Source: JBBREP01 sp036501845 (lineage in GTDB: Bacteria > Actinomycetota > Acidimicrobiia > IMCC26256 > PALSA-610). Taken from it: 28,156 bases of DNA. The stretch lies in the NCBI GenBank assembly GCA_036501845.1, contig DASXZO010000042.1, positions 1-28,156 of the forward strand. Direction: 5' to 3'. The notes beneath the pieces were generated by a model. That model searched no databases, was not told the DNA's origin, and saw only the letters and a program-made list of their open reading frames with translations. Below are positions 7,014 to 15,900 of the stretch, in pieces (the first letter of the stretch is position 1; the number at the start of each line of letters is the position of its first letter). The translations under genes and the position numbers were made by a program.

Positions 7014-9647
7014 GTGAGGCGGGTGTGCGTGGTCGTGTTGGCCGCGGCCGTGCTGGGCGTCACCAGTTGTTCGGCCAGTAGCTCGTCGTCGGCGCCGCGG
7101 CCGGCCGCACCTACGAGCCCGTCGGTCGACGGCCTGGCGCAGCCGATCGGGCTCGGTCTCGGCGACGTCTACTTCTCCTGGCGGCAGGCGGAGGCGTCGG
7201 CGTACCGGATCGAGGTGAGCCAGCTCGACGGGTCGACCACGAAGCAACGTGTCGTGTGGAACAGCGGCGCCGTGCGCAGCACCGCCGACGAGTCCGAGCC
7301 CTACGCCGGCCCCGCGCTGGCGCCGAACACCGTCTACTCCTGGCGCGTCCAGATCCATCACGACGGCGCGCCGTGGAGCGCGTGGTCGCGGTCCGCGACC
7401 TTCGAGACCGGCCTGCGCGACAGCGATTGGAAGGCCGACTGGATCTGGCGGCCCGACAGCACCACGACCGATCCCGACCAATACACCTACGCGCGCAAGG
7501 AGGCAACGCTCGACGCCTCACCGATCGTGCGCGCCCGCGCGTTCGTGTCGGCCGACCAGCAATACGAGATGTACGTGAACGGCACGCGCGTGGGCAAGGG
7601 CGAGGCCTATAGCTATCCCGACACCCAGTACTACGAGACGCTCGACGTCACCCACGCCCTACGCGCCGGTACGCGCAACGCGCTCGGCCTGCTCTACACG
7701 TGGGATGGACCCACCAAGGGACACCCGGCCGGCGAGCCGGGCGTGATCGCGGAGGTCGTGGTGCAGCATCGCGACGGCCGCGTCGAGACGATCGGTACCG
7801 ACGGAACGTGGCGCGTACTGAAGGGGGCGTGGCTGGCGGGCACACAACGCGACCTCGAAGGTGACCTCGTCGACTACAAGGAGAACATCTTCGGACCGGC
7901 CGAGCCGCTCGGTTGGGAGCAACCTCACTTCGACGACACCTCCTGGGCGCCCGCGACCGTGCGCGGCGCGGCGGGTACCGCGCCCTGGACGCACCTCGTA
8001 TCGGTGCGCACGCGTATCGTCGAGCAGCCGATCAAAGCCGTGTCGTTGCGCCGGCTCCCCACCGGCGCGGTGGTTGCCGACTTCGGCAAGGTGTACGCGG
8101 CGGTGCCGACGGTCACCTTCCACCACGGCGTACGGGGTCGCACGATCACGATGCGCGCCGGCTACCTGCTCGACTCGGCGCAGGACGCGGCCCAGCTCGG
8201 CGGCGGAGCGGTTGTCGGCGACGTCTCGGCGGCGTACGGCGTGCAACACACCGACATGAGCTACACGTACGTGCAGCGCGGCGGTGGCGTGGAGCAGTTC
8301 CATCCCGTCGATTACCTCGGGTTCCGATACCTGCAGATCGACAATCCGGGCGAGACGCTCACGCCGTCCGACGTCGTCGCACTGGCGCGGCACACCGAGA
8401 TGCCCGACGCAGCTCCGGCGACGTTCTCGTCGTCGAACGCCACGGTCGATGCGATCTTCCAACTTGGTGCGCACTCGTCGCTCTACACCGCGCAGGAGCA
8501 GTTCGTGGATACGCCGACGCGCGAAAAGGGTTCGTGGCTCTACGACGGCTTCAACGAGTCGGTCACCGCGATGTCGGCCTTCGGTGACCAGAACGCGACC
8601 CGCAAGTCGTTGATGGAGTTCGCCCAATCGCAGTCGCGCTACTGGCCGAACGGTGCGATCAACAAGATCTATCCCACAGGCTTGGGCGCGCTCGACATCA
8701 ACGAGTCGTCCGAGATCTACGCCGAATGGGTGTGGCAGTACTGGCTGCACACCGGTGATCGGGCCTTGCTACAACACGTGTATCCGGTGTTGCAGAAGCT
8801 TTCCGACTACGTCGCCAACTCGATCGACCCCAAGACCGACCTCGTCACGGATCTCCCCGCGACCAACGTGTACTACGACTCTCCGACAGTCACACGCCTC
8901 AACATCCTCGGTGCGAACGTGTTCCGCCGTACCGCCGATGTGGGCGCGGTGTTGCATCGCCCGGCGAACGAGGTCTCGCGCCAGAACGAGCGAGCCGACG
9001 CGCTCACGAGTGCGATCAACAAGCGCCTGACCCGGCCCAACGGCACGTACGCAGACGGTCTCGACAAGAACGGCAAGCAGGTGTCGGCGTCGTCACAGAC
9101 GACGAACGCGTGTGCCGTGGTCTACGGCGTTGCCCCGAAGGCGTCGTATCCGCAACTCGGTGCGGCGATCGCCAAGGCCGGCATGAGCACAGTGGTGCAA
9201 AACGCTGCCGAGGTGCTCAACGCGCTGGCGCGCACCGGTCGCGACGCCGACCTCGTGCGTATCCTCGCCGACCCGCACATCGACGGTTGGGCGAACATCT
9301 TGGCGCGGGGCGCCACCTTCACGTGGGAGGTGTGGAATCCGTCCGACATTGTGGGCGACAGCATGTCGCACGGCTGGGGATCGAACGTGCTCGTGGCGAT
9401 CCAGCGCGATCTCCTCGGTGTCACGCCGACGAGCGGCGCCTACGCGACCTTCACGGTGCAGCCACCGAACGCGGGCCTCGACCATGCATCCGGCACGGTG
9501 CCCACGCCGAACGGCCCGATCTCCGTGCAGTGGTCGCGCACGAGCAAGGGTGTCACGGTGGTGGTGACGGTGCCCGACGACTCGCACGCCACGGTGTTCT
9601 CCCAGGAACTCGGCCCGGGGCGCCACACCATCACCTCCCGCGGTTGA
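7014..9647 (+). CDS. GH78 family alpha-L-rhamnosidase-like secreted lipoprotein
   Basis: An 877-residue extracellular glycosidase of the GH78 type. The signal peptide ends at a lipobox with cysteine 19 (VTSC). Then come an N-terminal fibronectin-like/beta-sandwich region (about 40-135), a carbohydrate-binding-like domain starting with ADWIWRP (about 141-330), and the alpha/alpha-barrel catalytic domain with a C-terminal beta-sandwich (TPTSGAYATFTVQP onward). The catalytic-site motif DTPTREKGSWLYDG begins at D499, with E504 the likely general acid. E772, in TFTWEVW, is the likely general base and is followed by the family's MSHGWG (H786). Family members release rhamnose from glycosides or polysaccharides; the exact sugar here is not certain. 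It begins with GTG, probably from a leaderless message. Confidence 0.87.
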   Translation: MRRVCVVVLAAAVLGVTSCSASSSSSAPRPAAPTSPSVDGLAQPIGLGLGDVYFSWRQAEASAYRIEVSQLDGSTTKQRVVWNSGAVRSTADESEPYAGPALAPNTVYSWRVQIHHDGAPWSAWSRSATFETGLRDSDWKADWIWRPDSTTTDPDQYTYARKEATLDASPIVRARAFVSADQQYEMYVNGTRVGKGEAYSYPDTQYYETLDVTHALRAGTRNALGLLYTWDGPTKGHPAGEPGVIAEVVVQHRDGRVETIGTDGTWRVLKGAWLAGTQRDLEGDLVDYKENIFGPAEPLGWEQPHFDDTSWAPATVRGAAGTAPWTHLVSVRTRIVEQPIKAVSLRRLPTGAVVADFGKVYAAVPTVTFHHGVRGRTITMRAGYLLDSAQDAAQLGGGAVVGDVSAAYGVQHTDMSYTYVQRGGGVEQFHPVDYLGFRYLQIDNPGETLTPSDVVALARHTEMPDAAPATFSSSNATVDAIFQLGAHSSLYTAQEQFVDTPTREKGSWLYDGFNESVTAMSAFGDQNATRKSLMEFAQSQSRYWPNGAINKIYPTGLGALDINESSEIYAEWVWQYWLHTGDRALLQHVYPVLQKLSDYVANSIDPKTDLVTDLPATNVYYDSPTVTRLNILGANVFRRTADVGAVLHRPANEVSRQNERADALTSAINKRLTRPNGTYADGLDKNGKQVSASSQTTNACAVVYGVAPKASYPQLGAAIAKAGMSTVVQNAAEVLNALARTGRDADLVRILADPHIDGWANILARGATFTWEVWNPSDIVGDSMSHGWGSNVLVAIQRDLLGVTPTSGAYATFTVQPPNAGLDHASGTVPTPNGPISVQWSRTSKGVTVVVTVPDDSHATVFSQELGPGRHTITSRG

Positions 9648-9717
9648 CGCCCGCAAGCGCACTCGAAATCGTCGGGCCGCGGTAGCGACCGGCGCTCGAT
9701 GGGTATCAACGTGGGCG

Positions 9718-10236
9718 ATGGCCACCACTGATGCGGCGCACTGGTTCGAACACGAGGCGCGGGAGTACTCGGGCGGCAACGAACGGCCGCTCGGCGGTTA
9801 CGTCAAGGTCATGGCGGTGTACGGCGCGAGCGTGCTCGGCCTGGGTGCGCTCGCCGCCGCCACCAAACGGCCGTTGCCGGAGCGCCCCGATGCGCGCGAT
9901 CTCGGCCTGATCGCGCTCGCCACGGCGAAGACGTCGCGCCTCCTCACCCGCGACGCGGTGACGAGCCCGGTGCGCGCACCGTTCACGCGGTTCGAAGGCC
10001 CGGCTGGCCCGTCCGAGGTGAACGAAGAAGTGCGCGGTCACGGTGCACAGCACGCCGTGGGTGAGCTGCTGAGTTGCCCGTTCTGTGTGGCGCAGTGGAT
10101 CGGCACAGGTTTCGCGTTCGGCATGCTGTTCTTCCCGCGCGTCACGCGCCAGGTCGCGGGCACGTTCGCCGCGCTGGAGGTGGCCGACCTGGTGCAGTTC
10201 GGCCGTGCGGTCGCAGAGCACCGAGCCGAGGGCTGA
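9718..10236 (+). CDS. DUF1360 family protein
   Basis: A 172-residue protein with the DUF1360 signature: ATAKTSRLLTRDAVTSPVRA (about residues 62-81), followed by RFEGPAG and the cysteine motif ELLSCPFCVAQWIGTG (about 117-132). The SCPFC pair is the conserved family feature. Hydrophobic segments near residues 30-45 and 125-150 suggest a small membrane protein. DUF1360 proteins often occur with sporulation or stress genes but have no known biochemistry. The ATG has no clear ribosome site; TATCAA 9 bp upstream could be a -10 box for a nearly leaderless message. It ends 4 bp from the convergent hemerythrin gene. Confidence 0.85.
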   Translation: MATTDAAHWFEHEAREYSGGNERPLGGYVKVMAVYGASVLGLGALAAATKRPLPERPDARDLGLIALATAKTSRLLTRDAVTSPVRAPFTRFEGPAGPSEVNEEVRGHGAQHAVGELLSCPFCVAQWIGTGFAFGMLFFPRVTRQVAGTFAALEVADLVQFGRAVAEHRAEG

Positions 10237-10240
10237 GCCT

Positions 10241-10813
10241 TCAGCGGTGCGGATCGTGCTGCTCACCGCGTAGCGCGTCGCGCACGCGGTCGACCGTTGC
10301 CAGGAACGGCCCACCCACCATGTTGGCGATGGCGCTTTGCGGAGCGTGCGGATGCGGGTGCGTGGGCGCGGCCTCTTCGGCGCGTTGCAAGGCCATGCCC
10401 ATCGTGCGCAGCGCCGAGGTGGACTCGGCCTGCCGGATGCGCGGGAACACGTCGCGTTCTTCGGCTCCGGCGTGCGCGAGCACGGCCGACTGCAGCGCCG
10501 CGATCTTTGTCGCGAACGCCGGTTCGTTGAGTCCGATGTTCTCCAATTCGTGGAGCGCGATCTTCGCCTCGTCCTCCTCGGCGAGCCGTTCCTTCGCGAT
10601 CCGCTCGGCATCGGCGCCGAGCTTGCGGAGTGCCGGATAGACCACCATCTCCTCACCGGTCTCGTGCACGGCGAGGAGGCGACGCAGCTCGCAGAAGCTG
10701 TCCGACGCGGTCGGTGTGGAGCCGTCACCGATCCGGCCGAAGAGCTCCCGCACCTGTTCGTGCTGGCGCTCGAGCATCGTCGTCACGTCGAGCCTGCTCG
10801 TCTTGGTGCCCAT
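10241..10813 (-). CDS. hemerythrin (HHE) domain protein
   Basis: A 190-residue four-helix di-iron protein. The metal-ligand pattern is visible: H18 in ERQHEQV, H50 and E54 in AVHETGEE, a histidine in ALHELENIG, and HAGAEERDVFP. The C-terminal tail (about 150-190) carries a His/Pro-rich stretch (PTHPHPHAP) and then a helix. The ATG is preceded by AGGAG at a good distance. Bacterial HHE proteins bind oxygen or nitric oxide, or sense redox state. It lies downstream of the formate dehydrogenase operon on the same strand but behind a hairpin, so it may be transcribed separately. Confidence 0.87.
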   Translation of the reverse strand: MGTKTSRLDVTTMLERQHEQVRELFGRIGDGSTPTASDSFCELRRLLAVHETGEEMVVYPALRKLGADAERIAKERLAEEDEAKIALHELENIGLNEPAFATKIAALQSAVLAHAGAEERDVFPRIRQAESTSALRTMGMALQRAEEAAPTHPHPHAPQSAIANMVGGPFLATVDRVRDALRGEQHDPHR

Positions 10814-10882
10814 CGCTGTCGCTCCTGTGCATTCGCTTCGATACTCCGACGGATGTACCCGGCGGGAGCAACAGTGAGTCAG

Positions 10883-10906
10883 CTCGGGAATCGAAAACCT
10901 CCCGAG
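10883..10906 (-). terminator. hairpin after the formate dehydrogenase operon
   Basis: A 7-bp perfect stem (CTCGGGA / TCCCGAG) with a 10-nt loop sits 9-32 bp after the last small gene of the operon. There is no U-tract. It separates the operon from the hemerythrin gene at 10813. Confidence 0.5.
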
Positions 10907-10914
10907 TGAGTGCC

Positions 10915-11010
10915 TCAGCGCGACTTACCGGCAGCGAGCCGACTCGCTGCGAGCACAGCCGCGAAGAGAACCCCGAAAACGCTCCACTCGACGGTTTCGC
11001 GTCTGGTCAC
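10915..11010 (-). CDS. 31-residue single-helix membrane protein of the formate dehydrogenase operon
   Basis: A very short gene starting with a GTG that overlaps the NrfD-subunit stop in the GTGA arrangement, and ending in TGA at 10917-10915. The product begins MTRRETVEWSVFG and continues with a hydrophobic stretch rich in Leu, Ala and Val (about residues 9-27), ending AGKSR. This is a single membrane helix with charged ends. No family is recognised. The 4-base overlap, the same type of coupling used elsewhere in this window, and the position just before a hairpin argue that it is real. It could be a small structural subunit or assembly helper of the membrane-bound complex; that is inference. 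Confidence 0.5.
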   Translation of the reverse strand: MTRRETVEWSVFGVLFAAVLAASRLAAGKSR

Positions 11011-12059
11011 GGTGCACCGCGGTCGGGTGCGCTCGGTTCCGGGGCTCGCTCTGCCTGCTCGAGCCGTTCACGTTGCGGCTGCACGGTGTAGCGCGGGTCG
11101 TTCGCTGAAGTGAGACCAGCCTCGAACACGCCCATTTTCGTGCAGAACGATCCGGCGACGAGTGCGAGGCCGGCAGTGCGCGACAGAGCCCGGCTGCGCC
11201 CACTCAAGGCCGCGCCGAGCGCGCCACCGCCGGTCAGGGCACGTGCGGCTTGCATGTACTTGCCCCCTGTCCCGGTGGCGTACGGCTCGCCGACCATGCC
11301 CAACCGTTGTTCGATGAGCCGCGAGCACGCGATGTCGGCCGTGGCCGCGACCACCGCAACCCGCCGTGCCGGCGCCGACTCCTGCGTTGGCGCGGCGAAC
11401 ATCGCCAGGCCGGCGGCCGCGACGGCTCCCGACGCCACGAACAGGTAGGGCATCTCCCGATGCGCATCGTGCCACGCGGGCACCGCGGTGTCGGCGACGA
11501 GCGCGCCGGTGTACGACGCGACGGCAGGCCCGAGCAACGCGGCTGCGCCCGTCGCGAGCGCGCCAAGGGGGCGGAACCGGTGTGTCACCGCGGTGGCGGC
11601 CGCGACCACTGCAGCAGGTGTGTACGCCGAAAGGAGCCATGTGCCGACGCTCATGGGCGAAGTGGGCTTGAACACGCGCAACATATTCAGCGCCCGCGCC
11701 GGACGGCCGAGGTCGTGCACGAGACCGACCATGCCCACCAAGACCGCTCCCGCCGACCCCACCTTCGCAGCGCGCGCGAGCGCGGGGCGGCCAGTGAGAT
11801 CAGCCACGGCGGCGATCACTGACGCCGTGCCCGCGAGCCCGCCGCAGAAGAAGTAACCCGGTATGTCGGGGGCCTTCCACACCGGCTGGTTGATCACCGG
11901 CAGCCCGTAGTACGACGTGAATGTCGCGTCGGGCACCATCGCCTGTTCACCACGGCGGTTCTTCTTCGGGCCCGTACCGACGGCAACGCCGACCGTTGCA
12001 TCGCGATCGGGACGCGCGCCCTGGAGGCCGTTCGCCGTGACGCGCGATCCCGTCGCCAT
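11007..12059 (-). CDS. NrfD-type membrane subunit of formate dehydrogenase
   Basis: A 350-residue integral membrane protein of the NrfD/PsrC family, which docks the ferredoxin-like subunit and passes electrons to or from the quinone pool. After a polar N-terminus of about 60 residues (SYYGLPVINQPVWKAPDIPGYFF marks the entry), it has about eight hydrophobic helices, including GGLAGTASVIAAVADL, AVLVGMVGLVHDLGRP and SPMSVGTWLLSAYTP. The motif PALARAAKVGSAGA with LVHDLGRP is typical of NrfD. The ATG overlaps the stop of the beta-subunit gene by one base (TGATG). The C-terminal soluble tail is Glu/Arg/Pro-rich. There is no cytochrome b-type (FdnI) subunit. Confidence 0.88.
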   Translation of the reverse strand: MATGSRVTANGLQGARPDRDATVGVAVGTGPKKNRRGEQAMVPDATFTSYYGLPVINQPVWKAPDIPGYFFCGGLAGTASVIAAVADLTGRPALARAAKVGSAGAVLVGMVGLVHDLGRPARALNMLRVFKPTSPMSVGTWLLSAYTPAAVVAAATAVTHRFRPLGALATGAAALLGPAVASYTGALVADTAVPAWHDAHREMPYLFVASGAVAAAGLAMFAAPTQESAPARRVAVVAATADIACSRLIEQRLGMVGEPYATGTGGKYMQAARALTGGGALGAALSGRSRALSRTAGLALVAGSFCTKMGVFEAGLTSANDPRYTVQPQRERLEQAERAPEPSAPDRGAP

Positions 12060-12910
12060 CAGCGCCTTGCCCCGACGAAGGCCGCGGCGAGCGTCACCAG
12101 TGCGGCTCCTGTAGCCACGGCGACGTGCTTCCACATCGCAGGCAGATCGCGCGTGGTCACGACCGGATTCGGCGGTAGTCCGTACACCTCAGGCGCGGCG
12201 AGCAACAGGAAGAAGGCGCCGTCACCGCCGACACCGTCGTCTGGATCGTGCCCGTAGAGCCGCGCGTCGTGGATGCCGTGGGCCTGCATGTCCTGCACCC
12301 GGCGCTGGGCGCGCGTGCGCAGCTCGTCGAGCGGACCGAACTGGATCGAGTTCGTCGGGCACGCCTTCGCGCACGCGGGCTCCATGCCGACCGTGAGGCG
12401 GTCGTAGCACAGCGTGCACTTCCACGCGCGGCCGTCATCTTTGCGCTGGTCGATGACGCCGTACGGACATGCCGGGATGCAATAACCGCAGCCGTTGCAC
12501 ACGTCCTCCTGCACCACGACGGTGCCGAACTCGGTGCGGAACAACGACCCGGTCGGACAGACGTCGAGGCACGCGGCGTGGGTGCAGTGCTTGCACACGT
12601 CGCTCGACATCAGCCACCGGAACTCGTTGGGCGTACCTTCGGCGTCGGGCTGCTTGTTCTGCTCGATGAAGGCGACATGTCGCCACGTATCGGCGCCGAG
12701 GCCTTGCGTGTTGTCGTACGACATGCCGGTGAACAGCAACCCGTCCTCGGGGACGTGGTTCCACTCCTTGCACGCAACCTCGCACGCTTTGCAACCGATG
12801 CAGATCGACGTGTCGGTGAAGAAGCCCATGCGCGGCGGCGCATCGCGGTAGCCCGAAGCGGTGGCCACATCGTTGCCGTCGCCAGACAGATGGTCGGTGG
12901 AACGCGCCAT
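12059..12910 (-). CDS. formate dehydrogenase beta subunit, 4x[4Fe-4S] ferredoxin-like
   Basis: A 283-residue electron-transfer subunit. Four cysteine groups are present: C37/C40/C43/C47 (CIGCKACEVAC), C106/C109/C114/C118 (CKHCTHAACLDVC), C138/C141/C144/C148 (CNGCGYCIPAC) and C165/C168 with C180/C184. This is the layout of FdnH/FdoH-type subunits holding four [4Fe-4S] clusters. A C-terminal hydrophobic helix at about 262-280 (AVATGAALVTLAAAFVG) anchors it to the membrane. The start is set by a GGAGG site 8 bp before the ATG at 12910, inside the end of the catalytic-subunit gene, whose stop is 2 bp upstream. It links the catalytic subunit to the NrfD protein. Confidence 0.93.
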   Translation of the reverse strand: MARSTDHLSGDGNDVATASGYRDAPPRMGFFTDTSICIGCKACEVACKEWNHVPEDGLLFTGMSYDNTQGLGADTWRHVAFIEQNKQPDAEGTPNEFRWLMSSDVCKHCTHAACLDVCPTGSLFRTEFGTVVVQEDVCNGCGYCIPACPYGVIDQRKDDGRAWKCTLCYDRLTVGMEPACAKACPTNSIQFGPLDELRTRAQRRVQDMQAHGIHDARLYGHDPDDGVGGDGAFFLLLAAPEVYGLPPNPVVTTRDLPAMWKHVAVATGAALVTLAAAFVGARR

Positions 12911-12912
12911 GC

Positions 12913-15900
12913 TCACACCTCCGTACCCGTGTGTTCGGTGATGCCGGCGCGGCGGCGATACTCCGCCACGAACTCGGGCAGGGCCGAGCCTCGCGGGCGG
13001 CGACCGGGCCGGATGTCGCACGTGAGCGCCTTGACCTCCTGGATATGCACGTTGGGGTCGAGGGCGAGGTGCGCGAGCTCGTTGGCCGCGTCGCCCTTCG
13101 ACAGCCCGTTCGGGCCCCAGTGATACGGCAGACCCACCTGGTGCAACGTGCGTCCCTGCACCCGCAGAGGGGTGATGCGCTCGGTCACGAGCACGCGCGC
13201 TTCGATCGCGCTGCGCGGCGTGACGATCGTGGCCCAACCTCCATGCTCGAGCCCGCGCAATCGGGCCAGCTCGGGTGACACTTCACAGAACATCTCGGGC
13301 TGCAGCTCCGACAAATACGGCACGAAGCGGCTCATGCCGCCGGCCGTGTGATGCTCCGTGAGGCGGTATGTGGTTGCGACGAACGGAAACACGTCGGCCC
13401 CGGGTGAACCGTCACTCGGCGCGTAGCGGTTGTCGCGCCGCGCAGGTGTCACCTGTCGCGCGGGATTGCGTTGCTGGCCGTACAGAGCGTTCTCAAAGGG
13501 CGATTCTTGTGGCTCGTAGTGCGCAGGGAGTGGGCCGTCGGTGAGTCCCGCGGGAACGAAGAGCCAGCCCTTGCCATCTGCCTGCATGATGAATGGGTCT
13601 TCGCCGGAGATTGCGGCCGTCGACGTAGCGTCGGCGGGCGGCCGGTACCACGGCGACCGATCGGCGATGTAGTCGGGCACGTCGTGCCCGGTCCACTTCG
13701 CCTGCTCCTCGTCCCACCACACGAGCGCTTTGTTCGCACTCCAAGGCTTGCCTTCGGGATCGGCCGATGCACGGTTGTAGATGAGGCGGCGGTTCGCAGG
13801 CCACGCCCACCCCCACTCGGGCGCCACCCAGTTCTGCTCCTTTGCCGGCTTGCGACGCGACGCCTGGTTCGTGCCGTCGGCGTACACGCCGCAGTAGATC
13901 CAGCAGCCGCAAGCTGTCGAGCCGTCGTCGCGCAACTGGTCGTAGCTCGACAGCGGATGGCCGCCCGAGTCCCACCCGTTCACCTCGGCGAGCACCGTCT
14001 CCGCGAGCGGTTCTGCAATCGACAGATGCGTCGGATAGTCCCAAGTGAGATCGAGGAGCGGTCGATCCATCTCGTCGCGTGAGCCTGCGAGCTTCTCGCG
14101 GATGATGCGGCCGAGGTGGAAGGCGAACCACAGCTCGCTGCGCGTCTCGCCATCGGGCTCCTTCGCCGCATGGTGCCACTGGAGCATCCGTTGCGTGTTG
14201 GTGAAGCTGCCGTCCTTCTCCGTGTGCGCCGCGGCCGGCATGAAGAAGACCTCGGTCTTGATGTCCTCGGTCCGCAACTCGCCCGTCTCGATCTCCGGCC
14301 CGTCCTTCCACCACGTCGCGCTCTCGATGAGCGAGAAGTCGCGCACCACGAGCCATTCGAGGTTCGCCATTCCGAGCCGTTGCATCTTGGCGTTGGCCGA
14401 ACCCACCGCCGGGTTCTCGCCCATCACGAAGTAACCGGTGCAGCTGCCGTCGAGTTGTGCGAGCACCGTGTCGTAGGTGCTGTGACTCCCGGTGAGGCGC
14501 GGGAGATAGTCGAAGCAGAAGTCGTTGTCGGGCGTGGCGTGCTCGCCCCAGTACGCCTTGAGCAGGCTCACTGTGTATGCCCGCATCTCGCCCCAATAGC
14601 CGCGGTGCGCGGACTCGCCTTCGATGAACGTGTCGAGGTCGGGGTCCTTGCCCGCATGCGGCATCGGGATGTAGCCGGGAAGCATGTTGTAGAGCGTGGG
14701 GATGTCGGTGGAGCCCTGGATCGAGGCATGCCCGCGCAGTGCCATGATCCCGCCTCCCGGTCGGCCCATGTTGCCGAGCAGCAACTGCAGGATCGCCGCA
14801 GTGCGGATGTACTGCACGCCCACCGTGTGCTGCGTCCACCCGACGGCATACGCGAACGCCGCGGTCTTGTCAGGACCGGAGTTGGATGCCAGCGTCTCGC
14901 ACACTTGCAAGAACAGATCGCGCGGCACCCCGCAGATCTCTTCGACCGCCTCCGGCGTGTAACGGGAGAAGTGCCGCTTCACCACCTGGAACACGCAACG
15001 CGGATCTTGCAGTGTCTCGTCACGCTCGAGGTCGACGTGACCGATCGCGGCGCCGGCCGCGCCGGTGCGGGCGCCGCGCGCCGCCGAACGAGCACCCACA
15101 TCCCTTCCGGCTTCTTCCTGGCGTTGTCCGGCCGACGACTGCACCTCGGCGCCCTCGTACTGCCACGACTCGGGGTCATAGTGGCGCGCTTCGGGGTCGA
15201 AACCACTGAAGAGCCCATCGAGGTCCTCGGTGTCGCGGAAGTCGTCGCGCAGGATGATCGACGCGTTCGTGTAACAGACCACGTAGTCGTGGAACCAGCG
15301 ATCGTTCTCGATCACGTAGTTGATGATCCCGCCGAGGAACGCGATGTCGGTGCCGGCGCGCAAGGGCACATGCACGTCAGCGACGGCACTCGTGCGCGTG
15401 TAGCGCGGATCCACGTGAATGAGGGTGGCACCGCGCGCCTTGGCCTCCATCACCCACTGGAAACCGACCGGATGGCACTCGGCCATGTTGGACCCTTCGA
15501 TCACGATGCAATTCGCGTTCTGCAGGTCCTGCTGATGTGTGGTGGCGCCACCTCTACCGAACGATGTCCCCAAACTGGGGACGGTGGAGGAGTGTCATAT
15601 GCGCGCCTGGTTCTCGATCTGGATCGCGCCCAGCGCCGTGAACAGCTTCTTGATGAGGTAGTTCTCTTCGTTGTCGAGTGTGGCCCCGCCGAGGTGGGCG
15701 AAGCCCATGGTGCGGCGCACTCGGTGGCCCTCGGTTTCCCACTGCCAGCCCCTGCGGCGCGACTCGATGACGCGGTCAGCGATCATGTCCATCGCTCGAT
15801 CGAGGTCGAGCTCCTCCCACTCGCTCGAGTGGGGCTTTCGGTGCAGCACCTTGTACTCGCGGGCTTCGCCAGTGGTGAGCTGCAGCGACGCCGATCCCTT

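Noticed and set aside
10237..10240. Terminator between the DUF1360 and hemerythrin genes
   Set aside because: The genes converge with only 4 bp between them and no hairpin with a meaningful stem was found.
12913..15573. Separate shorter dehydrogenase gene starting at TTG 15573
   Set aside because: It has no ribosome site and would lack the N-terminal cluster and the active-site residue; the upstream frame continues in phase through a TGA at the Sec position.
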